From: Lysinibacillus telephonicus | Lineage (GTDB): Bacteria; Bacillota; Bacilli; Bacillales_A; Planococcaceae | Direction of reading: 5' to 3' | Assembly: GCF_003966145.1 (NCBI RefSeq) | Contig: NZ_RXNR01000017.1 | Location: forward strand, 1-64,000 | DNA: 64,000 nucleotides | Shown here: piece by piece, positions 1 to 7,934 of the stretch | How the letters are laid out: each line of letters opens with the position of its first letter | Numbering within the stretch: position 1 is the first letter of the stretch | Made by a program: the position numbers and the translations under genes | Notes under the pieces: generated by a model | The model's input: only the letters and a program-made list of their open reading frames with translations | The model's database searches: none | What the model was told of the DNA's origin: nothing

Positions 1-118
1 AGATTTCCCATTACGCAAGTAAGTAAGATCCCTCAAAGACGATGAGGTAGATAGGTTCGAGGTGGAAGTGTGGCGACACATGGAGCTGACGAATACTAAT
101 CGATCGAGGACTTAACCA
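1..118 (+). rRNA. rrl: 23S ribosomal RNA, 3' end (partial)
   Basis: The first 118 bases match the conserved 3' end of Bacillus-type 23S rRNA, including the stretch around GACGAATACTAATCG and the terminal GGACTTAACCA. The gene starts upstream of the window. It is followed by a 104-base spacer and a 5S gene on the same strand, the usual end of an rrn operon. No tRNA genes follow the 5S. Confidence 0.95.
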
Positions 119-222
119 AAATTTTGAACGCATTCAATGTCTTTATCCAGTTTTGAGAGAACGAACTCTCAATTTAATAAAGAGGATTTCAAGAATAAAT
201 AATTTTTGGAAGCCGAAAAGTG

Positions 223-334
223 AAGTGATGATGGCAAAGAGGCCACACCCGTTCCCATACCGAACACGGAAGTTAAGCTCTTTAGCGCCGATGGTAGTTG
301 GGGGCTTCCCCCTGTGAGAGTAGGACGTCGCTTC
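223..334 (+). rRNA. rrf: 5S ribosomal RNA
   Basis: The conserved internal 5S sequences are all present (CACACCCGTTCCCATACCGA, GAACACGGAAGTTAAGC, GCGCCGATGGTAGTTGGGGG, GTGAGAGTAGGACG). The 5' end (AAGTGATGATG) pairs with the 3' end (GACGTCGCTT) to close helix I through several G-U pairs. Ends are set by that helix and are good to a few bases. A terminator follows within 10 bases. Confidence 0.93.
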
Positions 335-343
335 GCTAATGAA

Positions 344-369
344 ACCGCTGAGATTCAGCGGTTTTTTTT
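344..369 (+). terminator. rrn operon terminator
   Basis: An 8-bp stem (ACCGCTGA / TCAGCGGT) with a 3-base loop is followed by a run of eight T, directly after the 5S gene: a classical intrinsic terminator. Confidence 0.9.
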
Positions 370-382
370 ATGTAGAAAAAAA

Positions 383-616
383 GCCCCCAACTACCAAAAG
401 CCGAAGGCGAGTTCGGCGCGTATTAAAATTGAAAAGAGAATGACAAGGAATAAAGAAATAAGTATTGATTCGAGAAGCGCGAGAACCGAGGAGTCCAAGG
501 AAACGAGGAAGAGCGGAGCGCAGCGTACATAGTACGTGAGCACCGCACTGACGAAGTTGACGCAGGAATCCGAAGTGTTATCGCGCTTCGAGATAGCGCC
601 GATGGTAGTTGGGGGC
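383..616. repeat. Structured element flanked by inverted 5S rRNA fragments
   Basis: The left end (383-396, GCCCCCAACTACCA) is an exact inverted copy of the right end (603-616), and both are the TGGTAGTTGGGGGC segment of 5S rRNA. Inside, TTCGAGAAGCGCGA (near 472-485) faces TCGCGCTTCGA (near 583-593), giving a long-range stem. A smaller perfect hairpin CGTAC-ATA-GTACG lies near 525-537. There is no convincing reading frame. It looks like a fold-back element or structured RNA repeat embedded between two 5S copies. Its identity with a named family is not claimed. Confidence 0.6.
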
Positions 617-660
617 ACCCCCTGTGAGAATAGGACGTCGCTTCGCTAATGAAACCGCTA
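595..660 (+). pseudogene. Truncated second 5S rRNA copy (3' half only)
   Basis: Bases 595-660 repeat 282-348 almost exactly: the 3' half of 5S, the trailing CTTCGCTAATGAAACCGCT and the first arm of the terminator. Small changes include GGGGGCACCCCC for GGGGGCTTCCCCC. The 5' half of 5S and the second terminator arm are missing, so this cannot make a functional 5S. It is best read as a duplication or recombination scar. Confidence 0.85.
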
Positions 661-871
661 AATATTACGTCAGGTGCTATGTTGCCATTAATGTATGATG
701 ATAACCAACTGGGGGGACAACAGTAGATGAAGAAGTTTGTTTCCGAAGGATGCAAGACTATATGTTGATTCCCATGGAAAAGCCGTTTTTTATGTAAGAG
801 CTGTTGGTTTGAAGTCTAGTGATACTGTTAATATAAAATACAAGATTAGATGCTTTTTCCTATTTCCATAA
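661..871 (+). pseudogene. Possible decayed reading frame after the 5S scar
   Basis: Two short open stretches without proper starts lie in different frames. Bases 661-726 read NITSGAMLPLMYDDNQLGG and then stop. A second frame (731-871) reads RLYVDSHGKAVFYVRAVGLK and continues to a stop that overlaps the end of the convergent gene. The second stretch has protein-like composition, which suggests the remains of a gene cut by the 5S duplication. No family is recognised, and chance open frames are possible. Confidence 0.25.
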
Positions 872-1238
872 TTTCAATTGAAAATGTATTAAGACCATTT
901 TGTTGTGAAATTGTATTAACGATGTTAGTTATTTTAAGTATTTTTTCATCGTCAATATCTGACCTTGGTAATGAAAGTGTCAGTGTTTTTTCATCTGCTG
1001 AATAAATCGTATATTGTATTCTTTTATCTGGAGAGAAGCCGTTTTTTGTTAACTCATTTACTATTTTTTTTGTTAATTCAACTTTGTCGATTGTGTTGTT
1101 TATCTCTTGTATTTCTTTTAAGCCCTTGTCAGTAGTGTAATAGGGGAGATTCTGATTTTTTTGATCGTATGAATTAAAAATCAGAATGCCAATTACAATA
1201 AAAGAAAGAAATAAAATGAAATAAATATTCTTTTTAAT
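846..1238 (-). CDS. Small membrane-anchored hypothetical protein, apparent ATT start
   Basis: This is a 130-residue open frame on the minus strand. It has no ATG, GTG or TTG near its 5' end. An excellent ribosome binding site (AAGGAGGTAG, near 1242-1252) lies 7 bases before an ATT codon at 1236-1238. The codons after it encode KKNIYFILFLSFIVIGILIF, a typical N-terminal membrane anchor or uncleaved signal, followed by a soluble charged domain of about 100 residues. Composition is protein-like throughout. Cell location is inferred: anchored with the C-terminal domain outside. I do not recognise the family; DUF4030-type small Bacillus proteins are a loose comparison only. The start choice rests on the ribosome binding site. 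Confidence 0.7.
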   Translation of the reverse strand: MKKNIYFILFLSFIVIGILIFNSYDQKNQNLPYYTTDKGLKEIQEINNTIDKVELTKKIVNELTKNGFSPDKRIQYTIYSADEKTLTLSLPRSDIDDEKILKITNIVNTISQQNGLNTFSIEIMEIGKSI

Positions 1239-1596
1239 GTTACTACCTCCTTTTTAATTAAGAGTATGCTGAAGAAACGTTTTAAATTAAGAAGATAAAT
1301 CGGTAAGGAGCGGTAAAGTGCTGCTCTTTTTATTATTGGCTCTTGCCTCCCTAACACTTTCTTAAAACAAAATTTGAGTAAATAATAACATTCTACTAAA
1401 TCGTTATTGGTATAACTGGCTTTATAGTTATTAGATATACATAATCAAAATAGGTAGTAGACTGATTGAAGTCAACTATGAAGAAGTTTTGAGTGGTGTT
1501 GTATACCACTCTTTATCCTGTACTTGAGAAAAGTTATTCTAAAATTAATAATTAAACAGAATAAAGAGAGGATGAAAAGCTTGGAGAAATCAATTG

Positions 1597-1668
1597 ATGA
1601 ATTTTAAAAAAATCAACTTATTTTTCTACCTTTTTGCACCAGTATTCAGCAGTTTTTTTATGTACTAA
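1597..1668 (+). other. Possible 23-residue hydrophobic peptide ORF
   Basis: ATG at 1597 opens MNFKKINLFFYLFAPVFSSF and three more residues, a positively charged start followed by a hydrophobic stretch. A weak Shine-Dalgarno (TTGGAGA) lies about 10 bases upstream, and a strong terminator follows 14 bases after the stop. A second mini-frame (1572-1607, MKSLEKSIDEF) with AGAGAGG upstream overlaps it in another frame. Either could be a real micro-gene or the remnant of a longer one. Confidence 0.25.
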
Positions 1669-1681
1669 CTGCTAAGCATTT

Positions 1682-1713
1682 AAACACCACTGAAAATCCA
1701 GTGGTGTTTTTAT
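1682..1713 (+). terminator. Intrinsic terminator
   Basis: An 11-bp stem AAACACCACTG / CAGTGGTGTTT with a short A-rich loop runs into a T tract. The rest of 1239-1790 holds no recognisable gene, only weaker dyads near 1307-1335 and 1491-1513 and the micro-ORF at 1597. Confidence 0.8.
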
Positions 1714-1790
1714 CTACTAGTTAAAAGGAATTAATGTCAGTATAGATTGAGCAAATCACTTTAAGGAAGGAAGAAATTTAGCGAACAATT

Positions 1791-2300
1791 TTAATTAGCA
1801 ATGAATAATAACAGTGTCAATACTAGAATTGGTAAGCCAACAATTAAGGAAAGGATAGAAATGGCTGTTCTAATTCTATTTTCATCTTTAAAGAGTTTTT
1901 CAAACATTTTATAGAATGCCAATCCTATAAATCCCCCCATTACATTTAAAATGATATCATCAATATCTAATGCACCTAGAGCGAAAATAAATTGGGTTGC
2001 TTCTATAGCTAAACTACTTAACAAAATTATAAATAAATTTTTCATGATAGACCTATGTTTTTTATGAAGAATTATATATATCCCTGCTGGTACAAACATT
2101 AAAATGTTTCCCAAAATATTCATATCAACAATTCGAACTTGTCCAAACCCATTGTCTACCATTATAAATTCTTTAATCGAATTAAAAGGAATTAAATTAA
2201 CACTTCTTAAGGATTCCCTTGAAATAAATACTGTATCAACTAATAAAAAGACATAAAAAAGCAATATAAACCAATAGCAAAATCTCAGTACTTTTTGCAT
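1791..2300 (-). CDS. VanZ-like family membrane protein
   Basis: This is a 169-residue integral membrane protein with four to five predicted membrane segments (roughly residues 5-25, 62-80, 88-108, 112-132 and 145-167). The pattern NLIPFNSIKEFI, then NILGNILMFVPAG, then IEATQFIFALGALDIDDIILNVMGG is the VanZ-like signature: the pro-rich first loop, the NxxGN...PxG helix and the ExxQ...R/D-x-DD-x-x-N-x-xG helix. VanZ relatives contribute to low-level glycopeptide or lipoglycopeptide resistance in some bacteria; here the substrate is unknown. It is transcribed alone, with no operon partner. Confidence 0.85.
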   Translation of the reverse strand: MQKVLRFCYWFILLFYVFLLVDTVFISRESLRSVNLIPFNSIKEFIMVDNGFGQVRIVDMNILGNILMFVPAGIYIILHKKHRSIMKNLFIILLSSLAIEATQFIFALGALDIDDIILNVMGGFIGLAFYKMFEKLFKDENRIRTAISILSLIVGLPILVLTLLLFIAN

Positions 2301-2576
2301 TTTATAACCCTCTCTAAATTTAAATCTATACTAATATAGCAAAAGATTCTTAATAAAAAGGTATTATAAATCTTATGAAAATCTTAATTTTACTTTTGTG
2401 ATTAGAAAGGGGTACTGAATCGAAATGTTTTCAATCAACTAAAGTAGATAAAATTATTTGTAGATATTTTGACTTTTGGTAAAAATCTTTGAAATTGATA
2501 TGATGGAAAAGTTTTTATATTTGGAGGAAATCCTTCATAATATAACTTAAAAGATGTTAATAGGAGTAATAGAAAC

Positions 2577-3659
2577 ATGATTGAATCTTTCCGTTGGCTT
2601 TATCCGGATATGGTTAAACCTACTTTGTCAGACATTATTATTTTTCTAACCATCATTGTATTAGGATGGGTTCTTCAACACTATTTATTAAAATACATCA
2701 TCAAAAAAATTTCCCGCTTTTTTGAAAGAAAAGCTAAATTGATGACTGCACGAATAATCGAACATTTTAGTAGGGAAATCCGACATGCATTTTTTACAAT
2801 CATTTTATTCTTTGCGGCTGGATTTTTAATTGAAGTATCTCTTTTTTCTAAATCACCAATGAGCAACTTTTTTAATTCATTAATGGTTTTCTATTTCTTT
2901 AAGGGAATGTACGATGTATTAACTTACTATGCGAATCATCCTGAATCGTTTCACCTAAATGAAAGTAAATCTACTAAATTAACACCACTTAAATTAAGAA
3001 TAATTAATGCATCTTTAGCAGTTGTTGCTATAGTGTTAATTGCTTCATTGTGGAACTTTAACTTAAACGGATTTCTTACAGGAATCGGGCTTACAAGTGT
3101 TGCATTGGCGTTTGGTGTTCGTGATACGTCTTCGCATATTTTTGGAGGACTGTCGATGACATTCGACAAGCCTTTCGAAGTAGGGGACTTTATTTCAACG
3201 GAGGATCATAAAATTGAGGGAGTTATCCAGGATATTAATCTTCGCTCTACTTTGATTTCTACGTCTGATAAAGGGATTGTTTATGTTCCAAATGCTTATT
3301 TAATGAACAGACCTATTTATAATTTCTCAAAGCGTGAAAAGCGAAAAATTGAAACATTTGTTTTTTTATCTACGGATAATACTGAGCAATCAATTCGAAA
3401 CGTTTGCAACGAAATTAATAAACAAATAATTTTGCATCCTCAAATATCAAAAGAAGATTTAATACTTGTGTATATAGATGAGTATCATACAGATTATTAT
3501 CGAATGCTGATTAGCTTTTACATACCAACGAATGACATTCGTGAAAAATATTCCGTACAACAAGACATTTTATTTGTGATTAAACAAATAATGGACGAAG
3601 AGAACATGAAAGTAGTTGATCCTAACAAGGTGAAATTAAAAGAGTTGATAGAAATATAA
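2577..3659 (+). CDS. MscS-family mechanosensitive ion channel
   Basis: The protein has 360 residues. Three membrane segments lie near residues 15-35, 70-90 and 135-155, followed by the pore helix and the MscS beta-domain. The signature GIGLTSVALAFGVRDTSSHI (about residues 169-188) continues into the KPFEVGDFI motif of the cytosolic vestibule. A mixed alpha/beta domain follows to the C terminus. It should act as a pressure-relief channel in the plasma membrane during osmotic downshock. A plausible promoter (TTGGTA, 17 bases, TATGAT at 2476-2504) precedes it. It is monocistronic and ends before a bidirectional terminator. Confidence 0.92.
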   Translation: MIESFRWLYPDMVKPTLSDIIIFLTIIVLGWVLQHYLLKYIIKKISRFFERKAKLMTARIIEHFSREIRHAFFTIILFFAAGFLIEVSLFSKSPMSNFFNSLMVFYFFKGMYDVLTYYANHPESFHLNESKSTKLTPLKLRIINASLAVVAIVLIASLWNFNLNGFLTGIGLTSVALAFGVRDTSSHIFGGLSMTFDKPFEVGDFISTEDHKIEGVIQDINLRSTLISTSDKGIVYVPNAYLMNRPIYNFSKREKRKIETFVFLSTDNTEQSIRNVCNEINKQIILHPQISKEDLILVYIDEYHTDYYRMLISFYIPTNDIREKYSVQQDILFVIKQIMDEENMKVVDPNKVKLKELIEI

Positions 3660-3696
3660 GTGATATTTAAAAGCAATCCTAATGTTCGTCAATATA

Positions 3697-3734
3697 AAAA
3701 TGGGTGACTCACTATTTATAAGTCACCCATTTTT
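3697..3734. terminator. Bidirectional terminator between mscS-like and PepSY genes
   Basis: A 13-bp perfect stem AAAATGGGTGACT / AGTCACCCATTTT with an 11-base loop has A and T tracts on either side. It serves the convergent genes ending at 3659 (+) and 3755 (-). Confidence 0.9.
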
Positions 3735-3754
3735 AACTTTGTATTTATATTAAA

Positions 3755-4423
3755 TTAGTCATCATAACGATCATCATCGTCATCATCGTCATCGTCGTCA
3801 TAGCGGTCGTCAAAATCATCATCGTCATCATCATCATAACGGTCATCATCATAACGATCGTCGTATAAATCGTCTAAGTCATCGTAACGGTCATCATCAT
3901 AATAATAATCATCATCAAATCTTGGTTGAACTACAGATTTTTGAGTTGTTGAAGTTGTTGCACTTGATTTTTGGCTTGTATTTTCATTGCCAGCTGTAGC
4001 TTTCGAAGTTTGGCTAACTGTGCTATTCTTTGCAGAAGTTGAATCATCGCGATTATCATTTAAGCTAGCATCAGTAGTGTTGTTAATTAAAACTTGTTTA
4101 TATGAAGCTTTAATAATATCGTCCTTCTCAAGTCGCTCTTTTCGTTTCTTTAATAATTCGCCTGTAAAAGCATCAAACTTCAAATCATATTCAGCATCTG
4201 AAGTAATTATTTCAACTTCGTAATAACTTCTTGTTCCTTCTCTTTCAAATTCAAAATCAGTAATTGTTCCATTTACCTCTGCCAGCGCTTTTTTTTCAAT
4301 CTCACTTGCTGACAATTTTTTAGGGCTGTCTGCTGAACCAACAATATTTCCCCCTGCAACCGCAATAATACCACCAATTCCCATTACACCTAATAAAGCA
4401 GGTACTAAAATAACTTTTCTCAT
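3755..4423 (-). CDS. PepSY-domain exported protein with Asp/Tyr/Arg-rich tail
   Basis: This is a 222-residue protein. Residues 1-30 form a signal or anchor segment (MRKVILVPALLGVMGIGG). Residues about 38-100 form one PepSY domain (KALAEVNGTITDFEFE ... YYEVEIITSDAEYDLKFDAFTGELL). A Ser/Thr/Lys/Asn linker follows, and residues about 168-222 are a low-complexity tail made of DDRYDDD units. PepSY domains bind or inhibit partner enzymes outside the membrane. The tail is strongly acidic and could bind cations or cell-wall polymers, but that is inference. It lies just downstream of the two-component/PepSY operon on the same strand, separated by about 100 bases, so it may be a target or late member of it. 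Confidence 0.85.
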   Translation of the reverse strand: MRKVILVPALLGVMGIGGIIAVAGGNIVGSADSPKKLSASEIEKKALAEVNGTITDFEFEREGTRSYYEVEIITSDAEYDLKFDAFTGELLKKRKERLEKDDIIKASYKQVLINNTTDASLNDNRDDSTSAKNSTVSQTSKATAGNENTSQKSSATTSTTQKSVVQPRFDDDYYYDDDRYDDLDDLYDDRYDDDRYDDDDDDDFDDRYDDDDDDDDDDRYDD

Positions 4424-4524
4424 ATTTTCACTCCTTAGTTATTTGATACCTCTATAGTAAGTGTGAAAAATTATAAGAATCGAAGAGGATGATTAGAAAT
4501 TGATGAGAAATCCATTAATAATCT

Positions 4525-5316
4525 TTAATCATCATCATCGTTTTCATCGTTGTCCTCGTTTTCTTCAGCATCATCATCGCTTTCGTCGGAGTCATCATCA
4601 TCCGAATCATAGTTTGGTGTTACGGATAAAACTTTACCTGAAACAGCATGTATTTGGAAAACTGCTTCATTATCTTCACCGTCAACTTCAACTAAGTAAT
4701 ATCCTCCATCGCTTGATTCTTTGTAAACGACATATTCAATAGATCCCCTTAGTTGTGAAAGGGCAATTTGCTTTGCTTTTTCGCTTGTAATAATGACTGG
4801 GTTATTTGATTCCGTTGCATTTTGTTCTTGGATCTTCTCTGAGAGAATTTCACCGGTTTGAGCATGTACGACTATTGTTTTAAGTGCTTGGTTGTCTGAA
4901 ATTTCAACGATATATTGTTGTTTGTCATCTTGGTTTTGTAAAGTAATAGATTGAATTGTGCCTTTATTTAAGGACTTTATTAAAGCTCGAATCTCATCAA
5001 TTGTCTTTAGACTTGCAGTTTGCTCAGTGTCAATTTCTTCACCTGTTTTATTTACTTTTAAAACAACGCCTGTCTCAGCATCCATTTGAAGGTTATATAG
5101 CTGATTGTTCCGTTTAATGGCCATATAAAAAATAGCATTTTTTTGTTCAAAGGATTCAATCGTTCCTCCATATAAAGACTCAACCTTTTGAGAAGCTTCC
5201 TGGATGGAAATTTCATCTGATTTAAAAAAGCGGTCTTGAATAAGCCAAATGACAAGTGCTGTTATTGCTAGCATTAAACTAACTAAAGAAATCATCCATT
5301 TTGTATAGGTCGTCAT
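4525..5316 (-). CDS. PepSY-repeat membrane-anchored protein with acidic tail
   Basis: The protein has 263 residues. An N-terminal membrane anchor (residues about 7-26, WMISLVSLMLAITALVIWLI) is followed by three PepSY-like units. They lie at about residues 36-92, 104-163 and 174-232, each ending in a T/VSG-x-V/IL-type turn such as DAETGVVLKV, HAQTGEILSE and HAVSGKVLSV. Residues 237-263 are almost all Asp, Glu, Ser and Asn. The start codon overlaps the end of the histidine kinase gene by 4 bases, so the two are translationally coupled. This argues for a role as an extracytoplasmic accessory or modulator of the kinase, or as an output of the system. Confidence 0.88.
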   Translation of the reverse strand: MTTYTKWMISLVSLMLAITALVIWLIQDRFFKSDEISIQEASQKVESLYGGTIESFEQKNAIFYMAIKRNNQLYNLQMDAETGVVLKVNKTGEEIDTEQTASLKTIDEIRALIKSLNKGTIQSITLQNQDDKQQYIVEISDNQALKTIVVHAQTGEILSEKIQEQNATESNNPVIITSEKAKQIALSQLRGSIEYVVYKESSDGGYYLVEVDGEDNEAVFQIHAVSGKVLSVTPNYDSDDDDSDESDDDAEENEDNDENDDDD

Positions 5317-6683
5317 TTGCTATCCACCTCGCTGAAGTCATCGTTAATTGGTATAAGCAATGTAAAACAAGTGCCATAACCTACTTTACTCTCGACTTTT
5401 ATTTCGATATCGAGGCGTTCAGCTAATTCTCTTGCGATCGCAAGACCTAAACCTGTACCGCCAGTTTTTCTGTTGCGGTCCTGATTGACGCGGTAAAATC
5501 GATCAAATAAATGTGGAAGCTGCTCTTTAGGAATTCCTACTCCAAAATCTTCGATAGCAACTGATATAAAGTGTTCATTTTTAGTTGCTGTTACAATAAC
5601 TTTGTCATCGCTGTATTTACGTGCATTATCTAATAAAATGAAAAACAGCTGTTTTATTTTTTGTGAGTCTGTATAAGCAAAAAGATTTGAATCTCCATGT
5701 AATTCAAATTCTCTGCTATATGCTTGGTGCATTTGTAAAAGGGTATTTTCAAGCAGTTGTGAAAGATTAATCTTATCAATTGAAAGAGACATATTTTCTT
5801 TGTTTTTTGCTAATTCCAGCATTTGTACAATTAACTCATTCATTCGGGATGACTCATTTACAATTGCTTCCAGCGCTTCTTTTGCAACTTTTTCATTTGT
5901 AAACCCACGCCGCAATAATAGTTTCGAATAACTTTCTATAACAGTAAGCGGGGTCTTTAACTCATGTGATGCATTTGAAACGAACTGTTCTTGTTTTTTG
6001 TAGTTCGTTTCCAGAACTTCCATCATTCCATTAAATGTACGACCGATTTCAGCAAGCTCATCCTTTCCAACATCTACATGATCAATCTTTTCATAAGTAC
6101 CGGTAGAACCGCTTTTTTTCATAGCTTCACTTAACCGTTCCAAAGGTTTTAAAATGATTCTACTTAGTGCCATATTTGATAGTAAAAGAGGGATTGCTGC
6201 TAAGACAGTAACCGCTACTAAGATTAGTTTCAACAATGATTGGTTCGCTGCCAGCTCGTCAAGTCGTTGAATAAGTTGCAGTTTAACAACATTTCCATCT
6301 ATCCAAATTGCTGGCATCTCAGTCATAATAATAGGGGAACCATTTATTTCACTTTTTATATAAGACTCACCTTGTTTCATCTCTAACTGAATGTTTGCCA
6401 TTGATAGAGAGGCTTCAACCGAAGTAATTTCTTCCCCGGCTTCATTTTTAACACGTACGGCTCCAGCGGTGGGCATATATGCACGTAAAATCATATTCGG
6501 ATTTGTTTCTTCTGTAACTTGGTTTAACGCCGTTAAAAGCTCTTCACCGCGTGATTTCAGCTGCTTATATTCAGTATTAATAGAGAGTTGTTCATATAAC
6601 AAATAAACGCCGATATTCATCAAAATTAATAAAATTAACATTAGCAACGTTGTAAAAAGATGAATCTTCGTTCTAAGTTTCAT
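5313..6683 (-). CDS. Two-component sensor histidine kinase
   Basis: The protein has 456 residues. A first membrane segment lies near residues 10-30, an extracellular sensor loop at about 31-150 and a second membrane segment at about 152-172. HAMP covers about 173-228, and HisKA follows with the phospho-acceptor in SHELKTPLT (His240). The HATPase_c domain contains N (LLDNARKYSD), G1 (EDFGVGIP) and G2 (GGTGLGLAI). It autophosphorylates and passes the phosphate to the regulator encoded immediately upstream, with which it overlaps by 11 bases. The PepSY gene downstream is also coupled. The architecture resembles CssS/ArlS-like HAMP kinases; the signal is unknown, though the PepSY partners point to an envelope or metal cue. 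Confidence 0.95.
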   Translation of the reverse strand: MKLRTKIHLFTTLLMLILLILMNIGVYLLYEQLSINTEYKQLKSRGEELLTALNQVTEETNPNMILRAYMPTAGAVRVKNEAGEEITSVEASLSMANIQLEMKQGESYIKSEINGSPIIMTEMPAIWIDGNVVKLQLIQRLDELAANQSLLKLILVAVTVLAAIPLLLSNMALSRIILKPLERLSEAMKKSGSTGTYEKIDHVDVGKDELAEIGRTFNGMMEVLETNYKKQEQFVSNASHELKTPLTVIESYSKLLLRRGFTNEKVAKEALEAIVNESSRMNELIVQMLELAKNKENMSLSIDKINLSQLLENTLLQMHQAYSREFELHGDSNLFAYTDSQKIKQLFFILLDNARKYSDDKVIVTATKNEHFISVAIEDFGVGIPKEQLPHLFDRFYRVNQDRNRKTGGTGLGLAIARELAERLDIEIKVESKVGYGTCFTLLIPINDDFSEVDSK

Positions 6684-7389
6684 GAGTAGACACCTTTAAG
6701 ACATAACCAACACCACGAACTGTTTGAATAATTGGCGTAGTGTTAGATGCCTCAAGCTTTTGACGAACGTATCTTATATAAACATCGACGACATTTGTAT
6801 CTCCATAATAATCAAAGCCCCAGACAGCCTCTAAAATTTGATCTCTCGTTAATACTTGCTTTGGATGTTTTAATAAAAATAACAATAAATCATATTCCCG
6901 TGGAGTTAGTTCGACTGGCTTTTCAAAGTAAAGAACTTCGCGTGTATGCTCATGGATAGAGAGATTCCCATAGGAAATTAGATATTCGTCTTTTTGTTGG
7001 TTGATTTTGGCGGTTTCACGAGTCTTTGCAAAACGAATGGCAGAGCGTATTCTCGCGAGTAATTCATCAATTTCAAAAGGTTTTGTAACATAATCATTTG
7101 CCCCTAAATCGAGCCCCTTCACTTTATCCTCAACTTCGCTTTTTGCGGTCAATAAAATAACTGGTGTTGCTTGTTCTGTAGCGCGTATACGTTTCAGTAC
7201 ATCAAGACCGTTCATTTCTGGCAACATTAAATCGAGAAGAACTAAGTCAAAATCCCCTTCACGATACTTAATTAAACCTGCTGTTCCAGTATGTGCCACA
7301 TCTGCAGCGTAACCTTCAAACTCTAATTCTAACTGTAAGACGCGGGCAATATTTTCTTCATCTTCAATAATTAAAATTCGATGCTCCAT
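6673..7389 (-). CDS. OmpR/PhoB-family response regulator
   Basis: The protein has 238 residues. The receiver domain (1-120) has the acidic pair ED at 9-10, phosphorylation site Asp53 (LVLLDLMLPEMNG), the conserved Thr (ILLTAKSE) and Lys (YVTKPF). The C-terminal winged helix (about 140-235) has the usual LTPREYDLLLFL and NVVDVYIRYVRQKL elements. It is the first gene of the minus-strand operon regulator-kinase-PepSY and presumably activates or represses it and the neighbouring PepSY gene. No direct-repeat operator was confidently located. Confidence 0.95.
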   Translation of the reverse strand: MEHRILIIEDEENIARVLQLELEFEGYAADVAHTGTAGLIKYREGDFDLVLLDLMLPEMNGLDVLKRIRATEQATPVILLTAKSEVEDKVKGLDLGANDYVTKPFEIDELLARIRSAIRFAKTRETAKINQQKDEYLISYGNLSIHEHTREVLYFEKPVELTPREYDLLLFLLKHPKQVLTRDQILEAVWGFDYYGDTNVVDVYIRYVRQKLEASNTTPIIQTVRGVGYVLKVSTHET

Positions 7390-7589
7390 TTCAAATCAAC
7401 TCGCATTTTTTATTTTCATTCTTTATAAGAAGATAATACATAAGCAACATTAAAAAATGATGAGGAATATTTCTCTTTTTCAAATAATTAATGAACTTTT
7501 TACTTATAATTCTCAGTTGCAAGTATTCCTCACTTTTCATTCTTGCCAATTCGTATTATAGTAGCTACAAATGATGAAAGGAATTTTCT

Positions 7590-7778
7590 ATGGGTAAAAA
7601 ACAAATTTGGTTTGAAGTGGAAGAAAATGAAACTATTGAAGAGTGTTTAGAACGAATGAAAAAAGCTGGTTATCAGCCGTGCGGACGTAAAGAAGAGCCG
7701 ATTTTTCATCTAGTTGATGGAGAACCGACATACTTGCGTCAAAAAATCATGTTTAAAGGGATTCTAATAGAAGATTAA
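7590..7778 (+). CDS. NETI-motif small protein (YebG-like)
   Basis: This is a 62-residue cytosolic protein containing the NETI signature (ENETIEECLERMKKAGYQP) followed by GRKEEPIFHLV. In B. subtilis the family member YebG also sits immediately upstream of purE, so both sequence and position support the call. Function is not established. A weak ribosome binding site (GAAAGGAA) lies upstream. It ends 16 bases before the PurR operator, so it is probably transcribed separately from the pur operon. Confidence 0.88.
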   Translation: MGKKQIWFEVEENETIEECLERMKKAGYQPCGRKEEPIFHLVDGEPTYLRQKIMFKGILIED

Positions 7779-7793
7779 AGGTGATTCGACTCA

Positions 7794-7837
7794 AAAACCG
7801 AACATTTATGTTTTCTGAAAATTTATCGTTCGCATTT
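7794..7837 (+). promoter_or_regulatory. PurR operator (two inverted PurBoxes)
   Basis: The first box (7794-7806, AAAACCGAACATT) fits the Bacillus PurBox consensus AWWWCCGAACWWT exactly. A second, weaker box lies on the opposite strand (7825-7837; reads AAATGCGAACGAT), keeping the central CGAAC. The boxes are 18 bases apart and face each other, as known PurR operators require, and lie just before the -35 element. This implies repression of purE-D by PurR that is relieved by PRPP. Confidence 0.8.
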
Positions 7838-7842
7838 TACCA

Positions 7843-7871
7843 TTGATTTTCTTCTCCTGCCTTGTTAAAAT
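7843..7871 (+). promoter_or_regulatory. pur operon sigma-A promoter
   Basis: TTGATT and TAAAAT are separated by exactly 17 bases. This lies directly after the PurR operator and about 65 bases before the guanine aptamer, the position expected for the pur operon promoter. Confidence 0.75.
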
Positions 7872-7934
7872 GTGAACAGGAAAACATTTAACATCTTAAG
7901 TTTAAATGACTATTCATTATAAAATATTAAGACC

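Noticed and set aside
423-755. 110-codon minus-strand open frame across the 5S scar
   Set aside because: It runs antisense through a structured repeat and rRNA fragment, with no ribosome binding site and no recognisable protein features.
4500-4742. His-rich plus-strand open frame
   Set aside because: It is the antisense of the Asp-coding tail of the PepSY gene; His codons arise from reading GAT/GAC repeats backwards.
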